DNA of 64,000 nt from Mycolicibacterium sp. CR10 (GCF_005222675.1 NZ_STGE01000026.1:1-64000), one strand, 5' to 3'; positions 16,241 through 26,217 are shown, counted from the stretch's first letter. Notes: a model not told the origin generated them from the letters alone. A program made the numbers and translations.

Positions 16241-17281
16241 GTGGCTACCACATCAACCGGGACAACGGATGGTCCCAAGCCGGTCGGCTGGCCGGCCCGC
16301 CTGACCAAGGCGCGCCTGCACTTCGTCACCGGCAAAGGCGGCACCGGCAAGTCGACGATCGCCGCCTCGCTGGCGTTGGCGCTGGCCGCTGGTGGTCGCA
16401 AGGTGCTCCTGGTGGAAGTCGAAGGGCGCCAAGGCATTGCGCAGCTCTTCGATGTGCCGCCGCTGCCCTACGAGGAGCTCAAGATCGCGACCGCCGAGGG
16501 CGGTGGCCAGGTCAACGCGCTGGCGATCGACACCGAGGCGGCGTTCCTGGAGTACCTCGACATGTTCTACAACCTGGGGCTGGCGGGACGGGCGATGCGC
16601 CGGATCGGCGCCGTGGAGTTCGCGACGACGATCGCGCCCGGTCTCCGCGACGTTCTACTCACCGGCAAGATCAAGGAAATCGTGACCCGCACCAAGGCAG
16701 AGGCGAAGGGCAATCATTCCCTCTACGACGCCGTGGTGGTGGACGCGCCGCCCACCGGCCGGATCGCCCGCTTCCTGGACGTCACCAAGGCGGTCTCCGA
16801 CCTCGCCAAGGGCGGACCGGTGCACTCGCAGGCCGAGGGCGTGGTCAAGCTGCTGCACTCCGACCTGACGGCGATCCATCTGGTGACGCTGCTGGAGTCG
16901 CTGCCGATCCAGGAGACGATCGAGGCGATCGGCGAGCTGCGCCAGATGGAGCTGCCGATCGGCAGCGTGATCGTCAACCGGAACATTCCGGCCTATCTGT
17001 CACCCGACGACCTCGCGAAGGCCGCGGAGGGTGACATCGACGCCGACGCGGTGAAGGCCGGGCTGGCCAGTGCCGGAATCACGTTGTCCGACGAGGATTT
17101 CGCCGGTCTGCTCACCGAGACCATCCAGCATGCGACCCGCATCGCAGCGCGCACCGAGAGCGCCGAACAACTCGTCGAGATCGACGTCTCCCGCCTCGAA
17201 CTGCCGACGCTGCCCGATGGTGTCGATCTGGGCAGCCTGTACGAACTGGCCGAAGCGCTCGCCCAACAGGGTGTGCGGTGA
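16241..17281 (+). CDS. bagA: ArsA/GET3-like ATPase BagA (Rv3679 homologue)
   Basis: 346 residues, GTG start. Deviant Walker A RLHFVTGKGGTGKSTIAASL, switch region VVVDAPPTGRIARFLDV and nucleotide-binding Asn-containing SVIVNRNIP. Soluble GET3/ArsA-type ATPase pairing with BagB. The M. tuberculosis pair Rv3679-Rv3680 forms a complex tied to tolerance of cell-wall and metabolic stress. A short duplicated sequence separates it from bagB. Confidence 0.9.
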   Translation: MATTSTGTTDGPKPVGWPARLTKARLHFVTGKGGTGKSTIAASLALALAAGGRKVLLVEVEGRQGIAQLFDVPPLPYEELKIATAEGGGQVNALAIDTEAAFLEYLDMFYNLGLAGRAMRRIGAVEFATTIAPGLRDVLLTGKIKEIVTRTKAEAKGNHSLYDAVVVDAPPTGRIARFLDVTKAVSDLAKGGPVHSQAEGVVKLLHSDLTAIHLVTLLESLPIQETIEAIGELRQMELPIGSVIVNRNIPAYLSPDDLAKAAEGDIDADAVKAGLASAGITLSDEDFAGLLTETIQHATRIAARTESAEQLVEIDVSRLELPTLPDGVDLGSLYELAEALAQQGVR

Positions 17282-17283
17282 GC

Positions 17284-17335
17284 AGGAGATGGCCACGATG
17301 AGCGGTTGCGCGAAGAGGAGATGGCCCCGATGAGC
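17284..17335 (+). repeat. Duplicated RBS/start sequence before bagB
   Basis: AGGAGATGGCCACGATGAGC (17284-17303) and AGGAGATGGCCCCGATGAGC (17316-17335) differ at one base. They flank GGTTGCGCGAAG, the core shared with the repeats at 6791-6854 and 62537-62596. Only the second copy opens bagB; the first copy's ATG at 17298 (ATGAGCGG...) is in a different frame. Confidence 0.75.
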
Positions 17336-18469
17336 ACCACCCCACCGGCCCTGGACATGGCCGCGATCCTGCACGACACCTCGAACCGGGTGGTCGTCTG
17401 CTGCGGTGCGGGCGGTGTCGGCAAGACCACCACCGCCGCCGCGATGGCGCTGCGGGCCGCCGAGTACGGGCGCACCGTCGTGGTGCTGACCATCGACCCG
17501 GCCAAGCGGCTGGCCCAGGCGCTGGGGATCAGGGATCTGGGCAACAACCCGCAGCGGGTTCCGTTGGCGCCGGAGGTGACCGGCGAACTGTTCGCGATGA
17601 TGCTCGACATGCGCCGCACGTTCGACGAGATGGTGCTCCAGTACTCCGGCGAAGGCACCGCCGACGCCATTCTGGACAACCAGTTCTATCAAACCGTGGC
17701 CACCTCACTTGCCGGTACGCAGGAGTACATGGCCATGGAGAAGCTGGGTCAGCTTCTGGCAGAAGACAAATGGGACCTGATCGTGGTGGACACCCCGCCG
17801 TCGCGCAACGCGCTGGACTTCCTGGACGCGCCGAAGCGGTTGGGCAGTTTCATGGACAGCAGGTTGTGGCGGTTGCTGTTGGCCCCGGGTCGCGGCATCG
17901 GCCGACTCGTCACCGGTGCGGTCGGTCTCGCGATGAAGGGGATGTCGACGATCCTCGGATCGCAGATGCTCTCCGATGCGGCCGGCTTCGTCCAGTCCCT
18001 CGACGCCACGTTCGGCGGATTCCGGGAGAAGGCCGACCGCACCTACGAACTGCTCAAGCGGCGCGGCACTCAGTTCGTCGTGGTGTCGGCGGCCGAACCG
18101 GATGCCCTGCGGGAGGCGTCTTTCTTCGTCGATCGGCTGTCCACCGAGCACATGCCGCTGGCGGGGTTGATCCTCAATCGCACTCATCCCACGCTGTGCA
18201 GCCTGCACTCCGACACGGCGGCCGAGGCAGCGGAGGCCTTGCAGAAGACGGATCCCGACTCGCTGGCCGTGGCCGCGCTTCGGATCCACGCTGCTCGCGC
18301 GTCGACAGCCAAGCGGGAAGTGCGACTGCTGTCGCGGTTCACGGGCGCGAATCCGCACGTGGCGATCGTGGGTGTGCCGTCACTGCCGTTCGACGTCTCG
18401 GATCTGGAGGCACTGAGGGCGATCGCCGATCAGATCACCGGCGAGGCCCCCGCGACATCCCAGGCCTAG
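17330..18469 (+). CDS. bagB: ArsA/GET3-like ATPase BagB (Rv3680 homologue)
   Basis: 379 residues from ATG 17330 ([20 protein letters not shown]). Walker [21 protein letters not shown], the switch I region [20 protein letters not shown], a [13 protein letters not shown] switch II and a membrane-associating helical insertion ([20 protein letters not shown]). Partner of BagA; the two probably form a heteromeric ATPase at the membrane. The start is preceded by GAGGAG. Convergent with whiB4. Confidence 0.9.
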   Translation: MSTTPPALDMAAILHDTSNRVVVCCGAGGVGKTTTAAAMALRAAEYGRTVVVLTIDPAKRLAQALGIRDLGNNPQRVPLAPEVTGELFAMMLDMRRTFDEMVLQYSGEGTADAILDNQFYQTVATSLAGTQEYMAMEKLGQLLAEDKWDLIVVDTPPSRNALDFLDAPKRLGSFMDSRLWRLLLAPGRGIGRLVTGAVGLAMKGMSTILGSQMLSDAAGFVQSLDATFGGFREKADRTYELLKRRGTQFVVVSAAEPDALREASFFVDRLSTEHMPLAGLILNRTHPTLCSLHSDTAAEAAEALQKTDPDSLAVAALRIHAARASTAKREVRLLSRFTGANPHVAIVGVPSLPFDVSDLEALRAIADQITGEAPATSQA

Positions 18470-18493
18470 AGGACCGGACGGCGGCGGGTTAGA

Positions 18494-18850
18494 TTAGCCT
18501 GCGCTGCGGTGCTTGCGCTGAGCAGCAAAGAACTCAGACCAGGAAACAACTTCGGGGTGCTGCTTGAGCAGGGCGCGGCGTTGGCGTTCGGTCATGCCTC
18601 CCCAGACTCCGAACTCAACCCGATTGTCCAGGGCGTCGGCCCCGCATTCCGCCATCACGGGGCAGTGCCGGCAGATCACCGCGGCTTTGCGCTGGGCGGC
18701 GCCGCGGACGAAGAGCTCGTCCGGATCCGCCTGACGACACCGGGCCTGCGAAACCCAAGCAATACGGGCTTCTGCCTCTTTGCCGTGCACAATGGTGGTG
18801 GCGGTCGTACTGACGGTGGCCTTGCCAGCGGCGGGCTTGATACCTGACAC
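18494..18850 (-). CDS. whiB4: WhiB4 iron-sulfur redox regulator
   Basis: 118 residues. Four invariant cysteines for a [4Fe-4S] cluster: RCRQADPDE, then CRHCPVMAECG (C-X2-C-X5-C). The G-[VI]-W-G-G turn appears as EFGVWGGMTERQRR, followed by a basic DNA-binding tail (LLKQHPEVVSWSEFFAAQRK). WhiB4 senses oxygen and nitric oxide and condenses or represses DNA in the oxidised form. Its position next to bagB matches Rv3681c. The upstream region carries a CRP-like site. Confidence 0.94.
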   Translation of the reverse strand: MSGIKPAAGKATVSTTATTIVHGKEAEARIAWVSQARCRQADPDELFVRGAAQRKAAVICRHCPVMAECGADALDNRVEFGVWGGMTERQRRALLKQHPEVVSWSEFFAAQRKHRSAG

Positions 18851-18919
18851 CTGCGTTCCCCTTAGCTCTGGCCGCGCCCCGACAACGCAGACGTCTATCT
18901 ACATCGGCGTCAATCACAG

Positions 18920-18969
18920 AGTGCGATCTGCGCCACACTGCGGGTATCAGGTGTGACCTGTATCGCACT
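18920..18969. promoter_or_regulatory. whiB4/ponA2 intergenic inverted repeat with CRP-like site
   Basis: AGTGCGAT (18920-18927) and ATCGCACT (18962-18969) form an inverted pair. TGTGACCTGTATCGCA (18952-18967) matches nine of ten CRP consensus bases. Lies about 70-120 bases upstream of the whiB4 start in the roughly 300-base gap before ponA2; nothing else obvious is in that gap. Confidence 0.4.
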
Positions 18970-19148
18970 GTCTGATCAACTTAGGTGGTCAGGGGCGTTC
19001 TGCGCAATACGTTCGTGACCACTTTTTTGGGACGACCGTGCCGTCAGGCCCGTACAGTGCCGGAACTCGGCATCTGTCATGGGCTGCCGCCAGTCCATTG
19101 GCGCTGCTCCGTGAATAACGGGCCCGAAGTCGTCGCTACTCTGTACCC

Positions 19149-21617
19149 ATGCCGGAGGACGCCCCTACCCGGCCGCCGGTGGCGGTGACGGTCATCAAGC
19201 TCGCCTGGTGCTGTTTGCTCGCCAGCGTGGTGGCCGCAGCCCTGATGTTCCCGGTCGTCGGCGGGTTTGGTCTGGTGTCCAACCGCGCCTCTGACGTCGT
19301 AGCCAACGGTTCTGCCCAACTCGTCGAGGGCGAGGTGCCTCAGGTGTCGACGATGGTCGACGCCAAGGGAAACATCATCGCCTGGCTCTACACCCAGCGA
19401 CGGTTTGAAGTGCCCAGCGATCAGATAGCCAACACGATGAAGCTGGCGATCGTCTCGATCGAGGACAAGAGGTTTGCCGACCACAACGGTGTGGACTGGC
19501 AGGGCACGCTCACCGGGCTTTCGGGATACCTGTCCGGCAATCTCGACACCCGCGGCGGCTCGACGCTGGAGCAGCAGTACGTCAAGAACTATCAGCTGTT
19601 GGTGATCGCCCAGACCGATGCCGAGAAGCGTGCGGCGATCGAGACCACCCCGGCCCGCAAGCTGCGCGAGATACGGATGGCGCTGACGCTGGACAAGACG
19701 TTCACCAAGCCGGAGATCCTGACGCGCTACCTCAACCTGGTGTCGTTCGGCAACGGCGCGTTCGGCGTGCAGGACGCGGCGCAGACCTATTTCGGCGTGA
19801 ACGCTGCCGAGCTGAACTGGCAGCAGGCCGCACTGCTGGCGGGCATGGTTCAGTCGACGAGCACGCTGAATCCCTACACCAATCCCGACGGCGCGCTGGC
19901 GCGTCGAAACGTGGTGCTGGACACCATGATCGAGAATCTTCCCGAATACGCCAACGAGCTCCGCGAAGCCAGCCAGCAGCCGCTGGGGGTACTGCCGCAG
20001 CCCAAGGAGCTGCCCCGCGGCTGCATCGCGGCCGGCGACCGCGCGTTCTTCTGTGACTACGCGCTGGACTATCTGGCCCGCGCCGGCATCAGCAAGGATC
20101 AGGTCGCCAAGGGCGGCTATCTGATCAGGACGACGCTGGACCCCGATGTGCAGGGCGCGGTGAAGTCCGCGATCAACGGCATCGCCAGCCCCGATCTCCC
20201 GGGCGTCGCGAGCGTGATGAGCGTGGTTCGTCCTGGCAAGGAGTCCCACCCTGTCCTCGCGATGGCGAGCAACCGGACGTATGGCCTGAACCTCGACGCC
20301 GGCGAGACGATGCAGCCGCAGCCGTTCTCACTGGTGGGCAACGGCGCGGGGTCGGTCTTCAAGGTCTTCACCACCGCAGCCGCGCTGGACATGGGGATGG
20401 GGATCAACGCGCAGCTCGACGCGCCGTCGCGGTTCGAGGCCAAGGGCCTGGGTACCGGCGGTGCCCGCGGCTGTCCGCCCGCGACCTGGTGCGTGCAGAA
20501 CGCAGGCAACTACCGCGGGTCGATGAACGTGACCGATGCGCTGGCGACGTCGCCGAACACCGCGTTCGCGAAGCTGATCGCGCAGGTGGGCGTGCAACGC
20601 ACCGTGGACATGGCGGTGAAGTTGGGCCTGCGGTCTTACGCGCTGCCGGGTACGGCGCGCGACTCCGACCCGGAAAGCAACGAGAGCCTGGCCGATTTCG
20701 TCAAGCGCCAGAACCTGGGCTCGTTCACGCTGGGCCCGATCGAGGTGAACGCGCTGGAACTGTCCAACGTCGGTGCGACGCTCGCGTCCGGCGGCACGTG
20801 GTGTCCCCCGAACCCGATCGCCGAGGTCATCGATCGCAACGGCGAGCCGGTCTCGGTGACCACGGAGACCTGCGAGCAGGCGGTGCCGGAAGGCCTCGCC
20901 AACACTCTGGCCAACGCGATGAGCAAGGACGACACCGGCGCGGGCACTGCCGCCGGAGCAGCGGGTTCGGTGGGTTGGAGCCTGCCGATGTCGGGCAAGA
21001 CCGGCACCACCGAAGCCAACAGGTCGTCGGCGTTTCTCGGGTTCACCAATCAGTACGCCGCAGCCAGCTACATCTATGACGATTCCACCAATCCCAGCGA
21101 GTTGTGTTCGTTCCCGTTGCGTCAATGCGGCAGCGGAAACCTGTTCGGCGGCAACGAACCCGCCCGGACCTGGTTCACCGCGATGAACCCGATCGCCACC
21201 ACGTTCGGAGACGTCACGCTGCCGCCGACCGACCCCCGCTACGTCGACGGCGCACCCGGTTCGCGGGTACCCAGCGTCGCCGGCATGAGCCAGGACACCG
21301 CTCGGCAGCGACTGCGCGACGCCGGCTTCCAGGTCGCCGATCAGTCGACACCGGTGAACAGCGGCGCCTCGTACGGTTCGGTCGTCGGGACGTCGCCGAG
21401 CGGTCAAACGGTGCCCGGATCGATCATCACGATCCAGATCTCCAACGGCATCCCTCCTGCCCCGCCTCCGCCGCCGCCCGGTGCCCCGCCGCCCGGGATA
21501 CCCGGTTTTCCGCCGCCACCGATCGGGCAGACGGTCATCGAGATCCCCGGCCTGCCCCCGATCACGGTGCCGGTGCTCGGTCCACCGCCGCCACCGCCGC
21601 CACCCCCACCCGGGTAG
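19149..21617 (+). CDS. ponA2: Class A penicillin-binding protein PonA2 with PASTA domain
   Basis: 822 residues. N-terminal membrane helix (VIKLAWCCLLASVVAAALMF), then a GT51 glycosyltransferase with the catalytic motif IVSIEDKRFADHNGVDW and RGGSTLEQQYVKNY. The transpeptidase has its SXXK nucleophile in GAGSVFKVFT, SXN at ATSPNTAF and KTG at SGKTGTTEANRS. One PASTA domain follows (SRVPSVAGMSQDTARQRLRD...), then a Pro-rich tail (PPPPPPGAPPPGIPGFPPPP). Synthesises and cross-links peptidoglycan in the periplasm; Rv3682 counterpart. ATG 19149 chosen because the helix follows directly. Confidence 0.96.
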   Translation: MPEDAPTRPPVAVTVIKLAWCCLLASVVAAALMFPVVGGFGLVSNRASDVVANGSAQLVEGEVPQVSTMVDAKGNIIAWLYTQRRFEVPSDQIANTMKLAIVSIEDKRFADHNGVDWQGTLTGLSGYLSGNLDTRGGSTLEQQYVKNYQLLVIAQTDAEKRAAIETTPARKLREIRMALTLDKTFTKPEILTRYLNLVSFGNGAFGVQDAAQTYFGVNAAELNWQQAALLAGMVQSTSTLNPYTNPDGALARRNVVLDTMIENLPEYANELREASQQPLGVLPQPKELPRGCIAAGDRAFFCDYALDYLARAGISKDQVAKGGYLIRTTLDPDVQGAVKSAINGIASPDLPGVASVMSVVRPGKESHPVLAMASNRTYGLNLDAGETMQPQPFSLVGNGAGSVFKVFTTAAALDMGMGINAQLDAPSRFEAKGLGTGGARGCPPATWCVQNAGNYRGSMNVTDALATSPNTAFAKLIAQVGVQRTVDMAVKLGLRSYALPGTARDSDPESNESLADFVKRQNLGSFTLGPIEVNALELSNVGATLASGGTWCPPNPIAEVIDRNGEPVSVTTETCEQAVPEGLANTLANAMSKDDTGAGTAAGAAGSVGWSLPMSGKTGTTEANRSSAFLGFTNQYAAASYIYDDSTNPSELCSFPLRQCGSGNLFGGNEPARTWFTAMNPIATTFGDVTLPPTDPRYVDGAPGSRVPSVAGMSQDTARQRLRDAGFQVADQSTPVNSGASYGSVVGTSPSGQTVPGSIITIQISNGIPPAPPPPPPGAPPPGIPGFPPPPIGQTVIEIPGLPPITVPVLGPPPPPPPPPPG

Positions 21618-21665
21618 ACCCGGCGACGCTCTGTGGCGCTCAGCCGGTGGCAGTAGGCTGCCTGC

Positions 21666-22631
21666 ATGGCTGCCGCTACGCCCGGATCGATTCTGAAGAC
21701 CACTGCCGCCGCATCGGTGGGCACCCTCGTGGCCGGTATCGGATACGCCTCGCTGATCGAGCGCAACGCTTTCGTGGTCCGCGAGGCGACCATGCCGGTG
21801 CTCTCTCCGGGGTCGTCGCCGCTGAAGGTCCTGCACATCAGTGACATCCATATGCGACCCTCTCAGCGCCGCAAGCAGGCGTGGCTGCGGGAACTGGCCG
21901 GCTGGCAGCCCGACTTCGTGGTCAACACCGGCGACAACCTCTCGCACCCGAAAGCCGTGCCTGCCGTGGTGCAGGCCCTGGGCGATCTGCTCTCGGTGCC
22001 TGGCATGTTCGTGTTCGGCAGCAACGACTACTTCGCGCCCAAGCTGAAGAACCCCGCGAACTACCTGACCAATCCGAGCCACCGGATTCACGGGGAGCCG
22101 CTGCCGTGGCAGGACCTGCGCGCAGCGTTCACCGAACGCGGTTGGCTGGACATGACACACACCAAGCGTGAGATCGAGGTGGCGGGCCTGTACATCGCCG
22201 CGGCCGGCGTCGACGATCCGCACCTGAAGCGGGACCGCTACGACACCATCGCCGGGGCGGCGAACCCGACTGCCAACCTCACGTTGGGCCTGACGCACTC
22301 CCCCGAGCCGCGGGTGCTCGATCGCTTCGCCGCCGACGGCTACCAGCTGGTGATGGCCGGCCACACGCATGGCGGACAGCTGTGCCTGCCGTTCTACGGT
22401 GCCATCGTCACCAACTGCGACCTCGACCGGTCGCGGGCCAAGGGCCCGTCCCGGTGGGGCGCGCGTACCCAGTTGCACGTGTCGGCGGGCATCGGCACCT
22501 CGCCGTTCGCCCCGCTGCGGTTCTGCTGCCGCCCGGAGGCCACGCTGCTGACCCTCGTGGCGGCACCGACGGGAGGGGCGAACGCCGCGGTGCGCGCGGG
22601 GCAATCGCATCCATCCGTCTCGGCACGGTGA
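21666..22631 (+). CDS. Metallophosphoesterase (Rv3683 homologue)
   Basis: 321 residues. Calcineurin-like fold with ordered motifs [11 protein letters not shown] (DXH), [10 protein letters not shown] (GDXX), FGSNDYFAP (GNXX-like; Ser-Asn-Asp variant) and [11 protein letters not shown] (GHXH). An N-terminal hydrophobic segment ([15 protein letters not shown]) suggests membrane attachment. YkuE/UDP-2,3-diacylglucosamine-hydrolase-like relatives act on lipids or nucleotides; substrate here unknown. The stop overlaps the cds1 start (GTGA). Confidence 0.88.
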   Translation: MAAATPGSILKTTAAASVGTLVAGIGYASLIERNAFVVREATMPVLSPGSSPLKVLHISDIHMRPSQRRKQAWLRELAGWQPDFVVNTGDNLSHPKAVPAVVQALGDLLSVPGMFVFGSNDYFAPKLKNPANYLTNPSHRIHGEPLPWQDLRAAFTERGWLDMTHTKREIEVAGLYIAAAGVDDPHLKRDRYDTIAGAANPTANLTLGLTHSPEPRVLDRFAADGYQLVMAGHTHGGQLCLPFYGAIVTNCDLDRSRAKGPSRWGARTQLHVSAGIGTSPFAPLRFCCRPEATLLTLVAAPTGGANAAVRAGQSHPSVSAR

Positions 22632-23734
22632 GCGGGTCGGCCTCATCCGCCAGTCGCAGCCTGTCACGTTCGTGGGCGGACAACGCGGTCCGGTTGATCG
22701 CGGCCGACGCCCGGCGCAGCGCTGACACGCATCTGCTGCGCTACCCACTGCCGTCGCGTTGGTGCACGGACGTCGACGTCGCGCTCTACCTCAAGGACGA
22801 GACCACCCACATCACCGGCAGCCTCAAGCACCGGTTGGCACGCTCGCTGTTTCTCTACGCGCTGTGTAACGGGTGGATCGGCGAGAACACCACCGTCATC
22901 GAGGCGTCGTCGGGTTCGACGGCGGTGTCGGAGGCCTACTTCGCGGCGATGCTTGATCTGCCGTTCATTGCGGTGATGCCGGCGACGACGAGCGCCACGA
23001 AGATCGCACTGATCGAATCCCAAGGCGGCCGTTGCCATTTCGTCCGCGAGTCGGCTCAGGTGTACGCGGAGGCGCAGCGGCTGGCCTCCGAGACGGGCGG
23101 GCACTACCTCGATCAGTTCACCAACGCCGAGCGCGCCACCGACTGGCGCGGCAACAACAACATTGCCGAGTCCATCTTTGACCAGATGGACGAGGAGCGA
23201 CATCCGGTGCCGGAGTGGATCGTGGTGGGTGCGGGCACCGGCGGCACCAGCGCGACGATCGGCCGGTACATCCGTTACCGCCGCCACCCGACCCGGTTGT
23301 GCGTGGTGGACCCGGAGAACTCCGCGTTCTTCCCGTCGTATGCCAACGGCGACCCCGACCTCGTGACGAGGGCGTCCTCCCGGATCGAGGGCATCGGGCG
23401 TCCCCGTGTCGAGCCGTCATTCCTGCCCGATGTGGTGGACCGGATGATCTCGGTACCGGATGACGCGTCGGTGGCCGCCGCCCATCACATGAGCCGGGTG
23501 CTCGGCCGCCGCGTCGGACCGTCGACGGGCACCAACCTGTGGGGTGCGTTCGGGCTACTCGCCGAGATGGTCGCCGAGGGCCGCAGCGGCTCGGTGGTCA
23601 CGCTGCTCGCCGACAGCGGCGACCGCTATGCCGACACCTATTTCTGCGATGAATGGCTGACCAGCCACGGGCTCGACCCGTCGGGGCCGGCTGAGGTACT
23701 CGCCGAATTCGAGCGATCGGGACGCTGGCCCTGA
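22628..23734 (+). CDS. cds1: PLP-dependent cysteine desulfhydrase/cysteine synthase family, Cds1
   Basis: 368 residues from GTG 22628, four-base overlap with the phosphoesterase. Fold-type II PLP enzyme: the Schiff-base Lys lies in [15 protein letters not shown], the substrate loop is [17 protein letters not shown] and the phosphate-binding glycine loop is [13 protein letters not shown]. The C-terminal Ser for the pyridine nitrogen is in [15 protein letters not shown]. The M. tuberculosis counterpart Rv3684 is reported to release H2S from cysteine. Ends shortly before the tRNA-Pro gene. Confidence 0.88.
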   Translation: MSGSASSASRSLSRSWADNAVRLIAADARRSADTHLLRYPLPSRWCTDVDVALYLKDETTHITGSLKHRLARSLFLYALCNGWIGENTTVIEASSGSTAVSEAYFAAMLDLPFIAVMPATTSATKIALIESQGGRCHFVRESAQVYAEAQRLASETGGHYLDQFTNAERATDWRGNNNIAESIFDQMDEERHPVPEWIVVGAGTGGTSATIGRYIRYRRHPTRLCVVDPENSAFFPSYANGDPDLVTRASSRIEGIGRPRVEPSFLPDVVDRMISVPDDASVAAAHHMSRVLGRRVGPSTGTNLWGAFGLLAEMVAEGRSGSVVTLLADSGDRYADTYFCDEWLTSHGLDPSGPAEVLAEFERSGRWP

Positions 23735-23835
23735 TCCTCGGCGCCGCGGGTGAGCGGACCGTCGGACGTCAGGAACAGCCACAGTGCTGCCAGCGCGAAG
23801 AAGCCCAGGTAGATCGATGCGCCTAACCCAGTCAT
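23638..23835 (-). CDS. Possible small membrane protein antisense to the cds1 end
   Basis: 65-codon reading from ATG 23835: [20 protein letters not shown] followed by [11 protein letters not shown] and a Ser/Gly-rich tail. It has one clear membrane helix near the N-terminus, as expected of a real small membrane protein. About half of it lies antisense to cds1, where codon-structured DNA often yields open frames, and no good ribosome-binding site is visible. Only the first 33 residues fall outside cds1. Treat as a candidate. Confidence 0.3.
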   Translation of the reverse strand: MTGLGASIYLGFFALAALWLFLTSDGPLTRGAEDQGQRPDRSNSASTSAGPDGSSPWLVSHSSQK

Positions 23836-23977
23836 GTCACGCCTCGTTTCGTTCGTGATTTCTCTGTCAGAGTGCATAACGCCACCGACAACCCAGATCC
23901 ATCCCACGGCGTGTCGCAGGCGCAATACGCGTTTGGCTTCAACCCTGGGCGGTGCGATAGGCTGTCGTGGCTTCACG

Positions 23978-24051
23978 CGGGGTGTGGCGCAGCTTGGTAG
24001 CGTGCTTCGTTCGGGACGAAGAGGTCGTGGGTTCGAATCCCGCCACCCCGA
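23978..24051 (+). tRNA. tRNA-Pro (CGG)
   Basis: Acceptor CGGGGTG pairs with CACCCCG, D-arm GCGCAGCTTGGTAGCGTGC, anticodon stem-loop CTTCG-TTCGGGA-CGAAG giving anticodon CGG, T-arm CGTGGGTTCGAATCCCGCC. 74 bases without encoded CCA. Sits between cds1 and the accessory region, as in M. tuberculosis between Rv3684 and Rv3685c. Confidence 0.97.
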
Positions 24052-24068
24052 CTCATGTATCGCAGTGA

Positions 24069-24105
24069 GAGGCCCTGATCCGGTGTCCGGTTCGGGGCCT
24101 TTTTC
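24069..24105 (+). terminator. Intrinsic terminator after tRNA-Pro
   Basis: AGGCCC (24070) pairs with GGGGCCT (24094-24100) around a GC-rich loop, followed by TTTTT. The remaining 177 bases to the next gene hold only a 17-base palindrome TATCCGCCAGGCGGATA (24245-24261). Confidence 0.8.
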
Positions 24106-24282
24106 TGTCTCAGTCCGTAGCTGGTCCACAGCAGATTCGTGCAGGCACGCCAGATGCGCTGTCTCATGAGGTTGGGTGTCACGTCGACGGCAATGTCGAC
24201 AATTCGTCGACTACTCCGGACCGTGCAGGCAACTCGTAAAACCTTATCCGCCAGGCGGATACCCTGCGCCAGCGCCACGACG

Positions 24283-25422
24283 CTAGCCCAGTGCCGTGCC
24301 AAAGAGCAGGCCAAGCAGGTAGGTGATCGCGGCGGCACCGTAACCGATGAGCAGCTGCCGCATCGCTCGACGCAGGGGTGGTCCGCCGGACAACAGGCCC
24401 ACGACTGCGCCGGTCGCCAGCAGTGCCATTCCGACGAGGACGGCGGCTACGACGAGCGCGAGTGTGCCCTGCAGGCCGAACAGGTACGGCAGCACCGGAA
24501 TGAGCGCGCCCGAAGCAAAGAAGCCGAAGCTGGACATCGCGGCCCCGAGCCCGGTGCCGACCGCTTCGTCTGTGTCGGTGTTTGTCCCAGCGCCGACGGA
24601 GTGGGTGGTCACACCCGAGGTGAGGTTCGCCAGTACGTCACCTGCGTGCGCCTCGGCGTCAGACGCGGTCATGCCGCGGGCCTGGTAAACCAGCGCCAAC
24701 TCGTTGGCTTCGACGTCTAGTTGGGGCAGTGCAGTGCCTGCCTGGGGGTTGGGGGTTGAGGCTGCCAGCAATTCACGCTGGGAGCTCACCGACACATACT
24801 CACCCGCTCCCATGGACAGGGCACCAGCGAGCAGTCCGGCCAACCCGGTGACGAGCACGGTGTGGTTGCCTACTCCGCTGGCGCTGACACCCAGCACCAG
24901 GGCGAGATTGCTCACCAGGCCGTCGTTGGCCCCGAACACTGCAGCCCGAAAGCTACCTGAGAGTCGGTTGCGGCCACGGGCAGCTAAGGCCCTGACGACT
25001 TCCTCGTGAATACGCTCGTCCGCCGCCATGGTGGGGGTGGCATCAACGTCGGTGTCATACGTCGAGCGGGCCTCAGCCCGCTGGGCGAGAGCGAGTACGA
25101 ACACCGACCCGAAGTGCCGCGCCAGGAAGCCGAGGATGCGAGTACGCAGATCAGCCGAACGGGGTTTGCCGACCTCGTCACCGAGCAAGTCCCGCCAATG
25201 CCGTTCGTGGCGACCTTCGGCGGCCGCCAGCGCAAGCAGGATGTCTCGCTCTTCGCCGGTGCGTCGGCCCGCGAGATCGCGATACACAGCCGCCTCTGCC
25301 TGCTCGTCGGCCAAATGCTGGCGCCAGCGGCGAAGATCAGCCGGACTCGGGCGCTCAGGCTCGGACGAGGGCGCCTGCGCCTCCCGTTTCTTGCGACGAA
25401 ATACTCCGCTGCTATCCGTCAT
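24283..25422 (-). CDS. MbfA-like ferritin-domain/VIT1 iron or manganese transporter
   Basis: 379 residues from ATG 25422; another ATG at 25434 directly abuts the GAGGG, leaving no spacer. An N-terminal rubrerythrin/ferritin-like domain (LADEQAEAAVYRDLAGRRTG..., LAAAEGRHERHWRDLLG) carries the Glu/His iron ligands. It is fused to a VIT1/CCC1 transporter domain with about five membrane helices (AAVFGANDGLVSNLALVLGV, GAGEYVSVSSQRE). This fusion is the MbfA architecture, known in Bradyrhizobium as an iron exporter. First gene after tRNA-Pro in the accessory region; it could protect against iron overload. Confidence 0.85.
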   Translation of the reverse strand: MTDSSGVFRRKKREAQAPSSEPERPSPADLRRWRQHLADEQAEAAVYRDLAGRRTGEERDILLALAAAEGRHERHWRDLLGDEVGKPRSADLRTRILGFLARHFGSVFVLALAQRAEARSTYDTDVDATPTMAADERIHEEVVRALAARGRNRLSGSFRAAVFGANDGLVSNLALVLGVSASGVGNHTVLVTGLAGLLAGALSMGAGEYVSVSSQRELLAASTPNPQAGTALPQLDVEANELALVYQARGMTASDAEAHAGDVLANLTSGVTTHSVGAGTNTDTDEAVGTGLGAAMSSFGFFASGALIPVLPYLFGLQGTLALVVAAVLVGMALLATGAVVGLLSGGPPLRRAMRQLLIGYGAAAITYLLGLLFGTALG

Positions 25423-25517
25423 GGGCGGGATCATCCCTCGTTGACGTGCGCGATGTCACTCCGACGGAGCGCAGCAATGCTTTTCGCTCGGTCGCTGCGA
25501 TCTCCGGTGGGTCGACG

Positions 25518-26114
25518 TCACGCCGTGCCGGCTGAGCCGAAGCCTCTCAGGACGGCGTCGACCGCCGCCTCGATGACGTCGTCGTCCGGAACCGTGCCGA
25601 ACATCAGAGACGGGCACGCGACGACGCCGGCGAGCATCGAGATCGCCGCTTCGAGCTGTGCTCCCTGCAGGAATTCGGCGAGCATCGTCCGGATCGGTCG
25701 CTGAGCACTGGTGTTGATCGCATCCCTGAGTTCGCTCATCGTCTCGACCGGCGCCCACTGGGCCATCGTCGTCAGCACCCGGTCGAGTCGCAGGTCGAGC
25801 ACGGCCCGACGGAACACCTTCAGCTCACCGATCAAATCTGCTCGCATGTCGCCGGTGCGCTCGTGGTGCGGCATCTCGCCGAGGGCGTCGAGCGCCGCCG
25901 CGACGAGATCGAATCTCGATGGCCAGTGCGAATACAGGGTGGTCTTGGAATATCCGGCGATCTCGGCAACACGCGCATGAGTGAGCGCGTCTGACCCCTC
26001 CCGGGTCAGCACATCAAGAGCCGTCCGCGCGACGTCGGCGCGGGTTCGCGTTACCCGAGAATCTTCGACCGTCGCAGGACGGTGCCCGGACGTCACGGTG
26101 ACACGTCGTTTCAC
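25518..26114 (-). CDS. TetR-family regulator divergent from rhodopsin
   Basis: 198 residues. N-terminal TetR helix-turn-helix in ALTHARVAEIAGYSKTTLYS followed by HWPSRFDLVAAAL; the C-terminal ligand/dimer domain is not assignable to a known inducer. Transcribed away from the rhodopsin gene with 151 bases between them, which hold a near-perfect inverted repeat (26197-26217). This is the classic layout for a self-regulating repressor that also controls its divergent neighbour. Ligand unknown; retinoids, carotenoids or drugs exported by the nearby SMR pair are possibilities only. Confidence 0.85.
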   Translation of the reverse strand: MKRRVTVTSGHRPATVEDSRVTRTRADVARTALDVLTREGSDALTHARVAEIAGYSKTTLYSHWPSRFDLVAAALDALGEMPHHERTGDMRADLIGELKVFRRAVLDLRLDRVLTTMAQWAPVETMSELRDAINTSAQRPIRTMLAEFLQGAQLEAAISMLAGVVACPSLMFGTVPDDDVIEAAVDAVLRGFGSAGTA

Positions 26115-26196
26115 TCCTGCCCGACGCGCCCTTTGCGCTGGTCGGAACCCACTTTAACCGGTGGACAAATTATTCAAAACCGTAAGATATGACCAC

Positions 26197-26217
26197 TAGT
26201 GAACTAGATGTTCATTA
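26197..26217. promoter_or_regulatory. Candidate TetR operator
   Basis: TAGTGAAC-TAGAT-GTTCATTA: 8-base arms with one mismatch around 5 bases, in an AT-rich stretch between the divergent tetR and rhodopsin genes, 49 bases before the rhodopsin ATG. Confidence 0.5.

Noticed and set aside
20328..22748. 806-codon open frame on the minus strand
   Set aside because: Antisense to ponA2 and the phosphoesterase, Arg/Gly/His-rich with no domain; an artefact of GC-rich codon structure.
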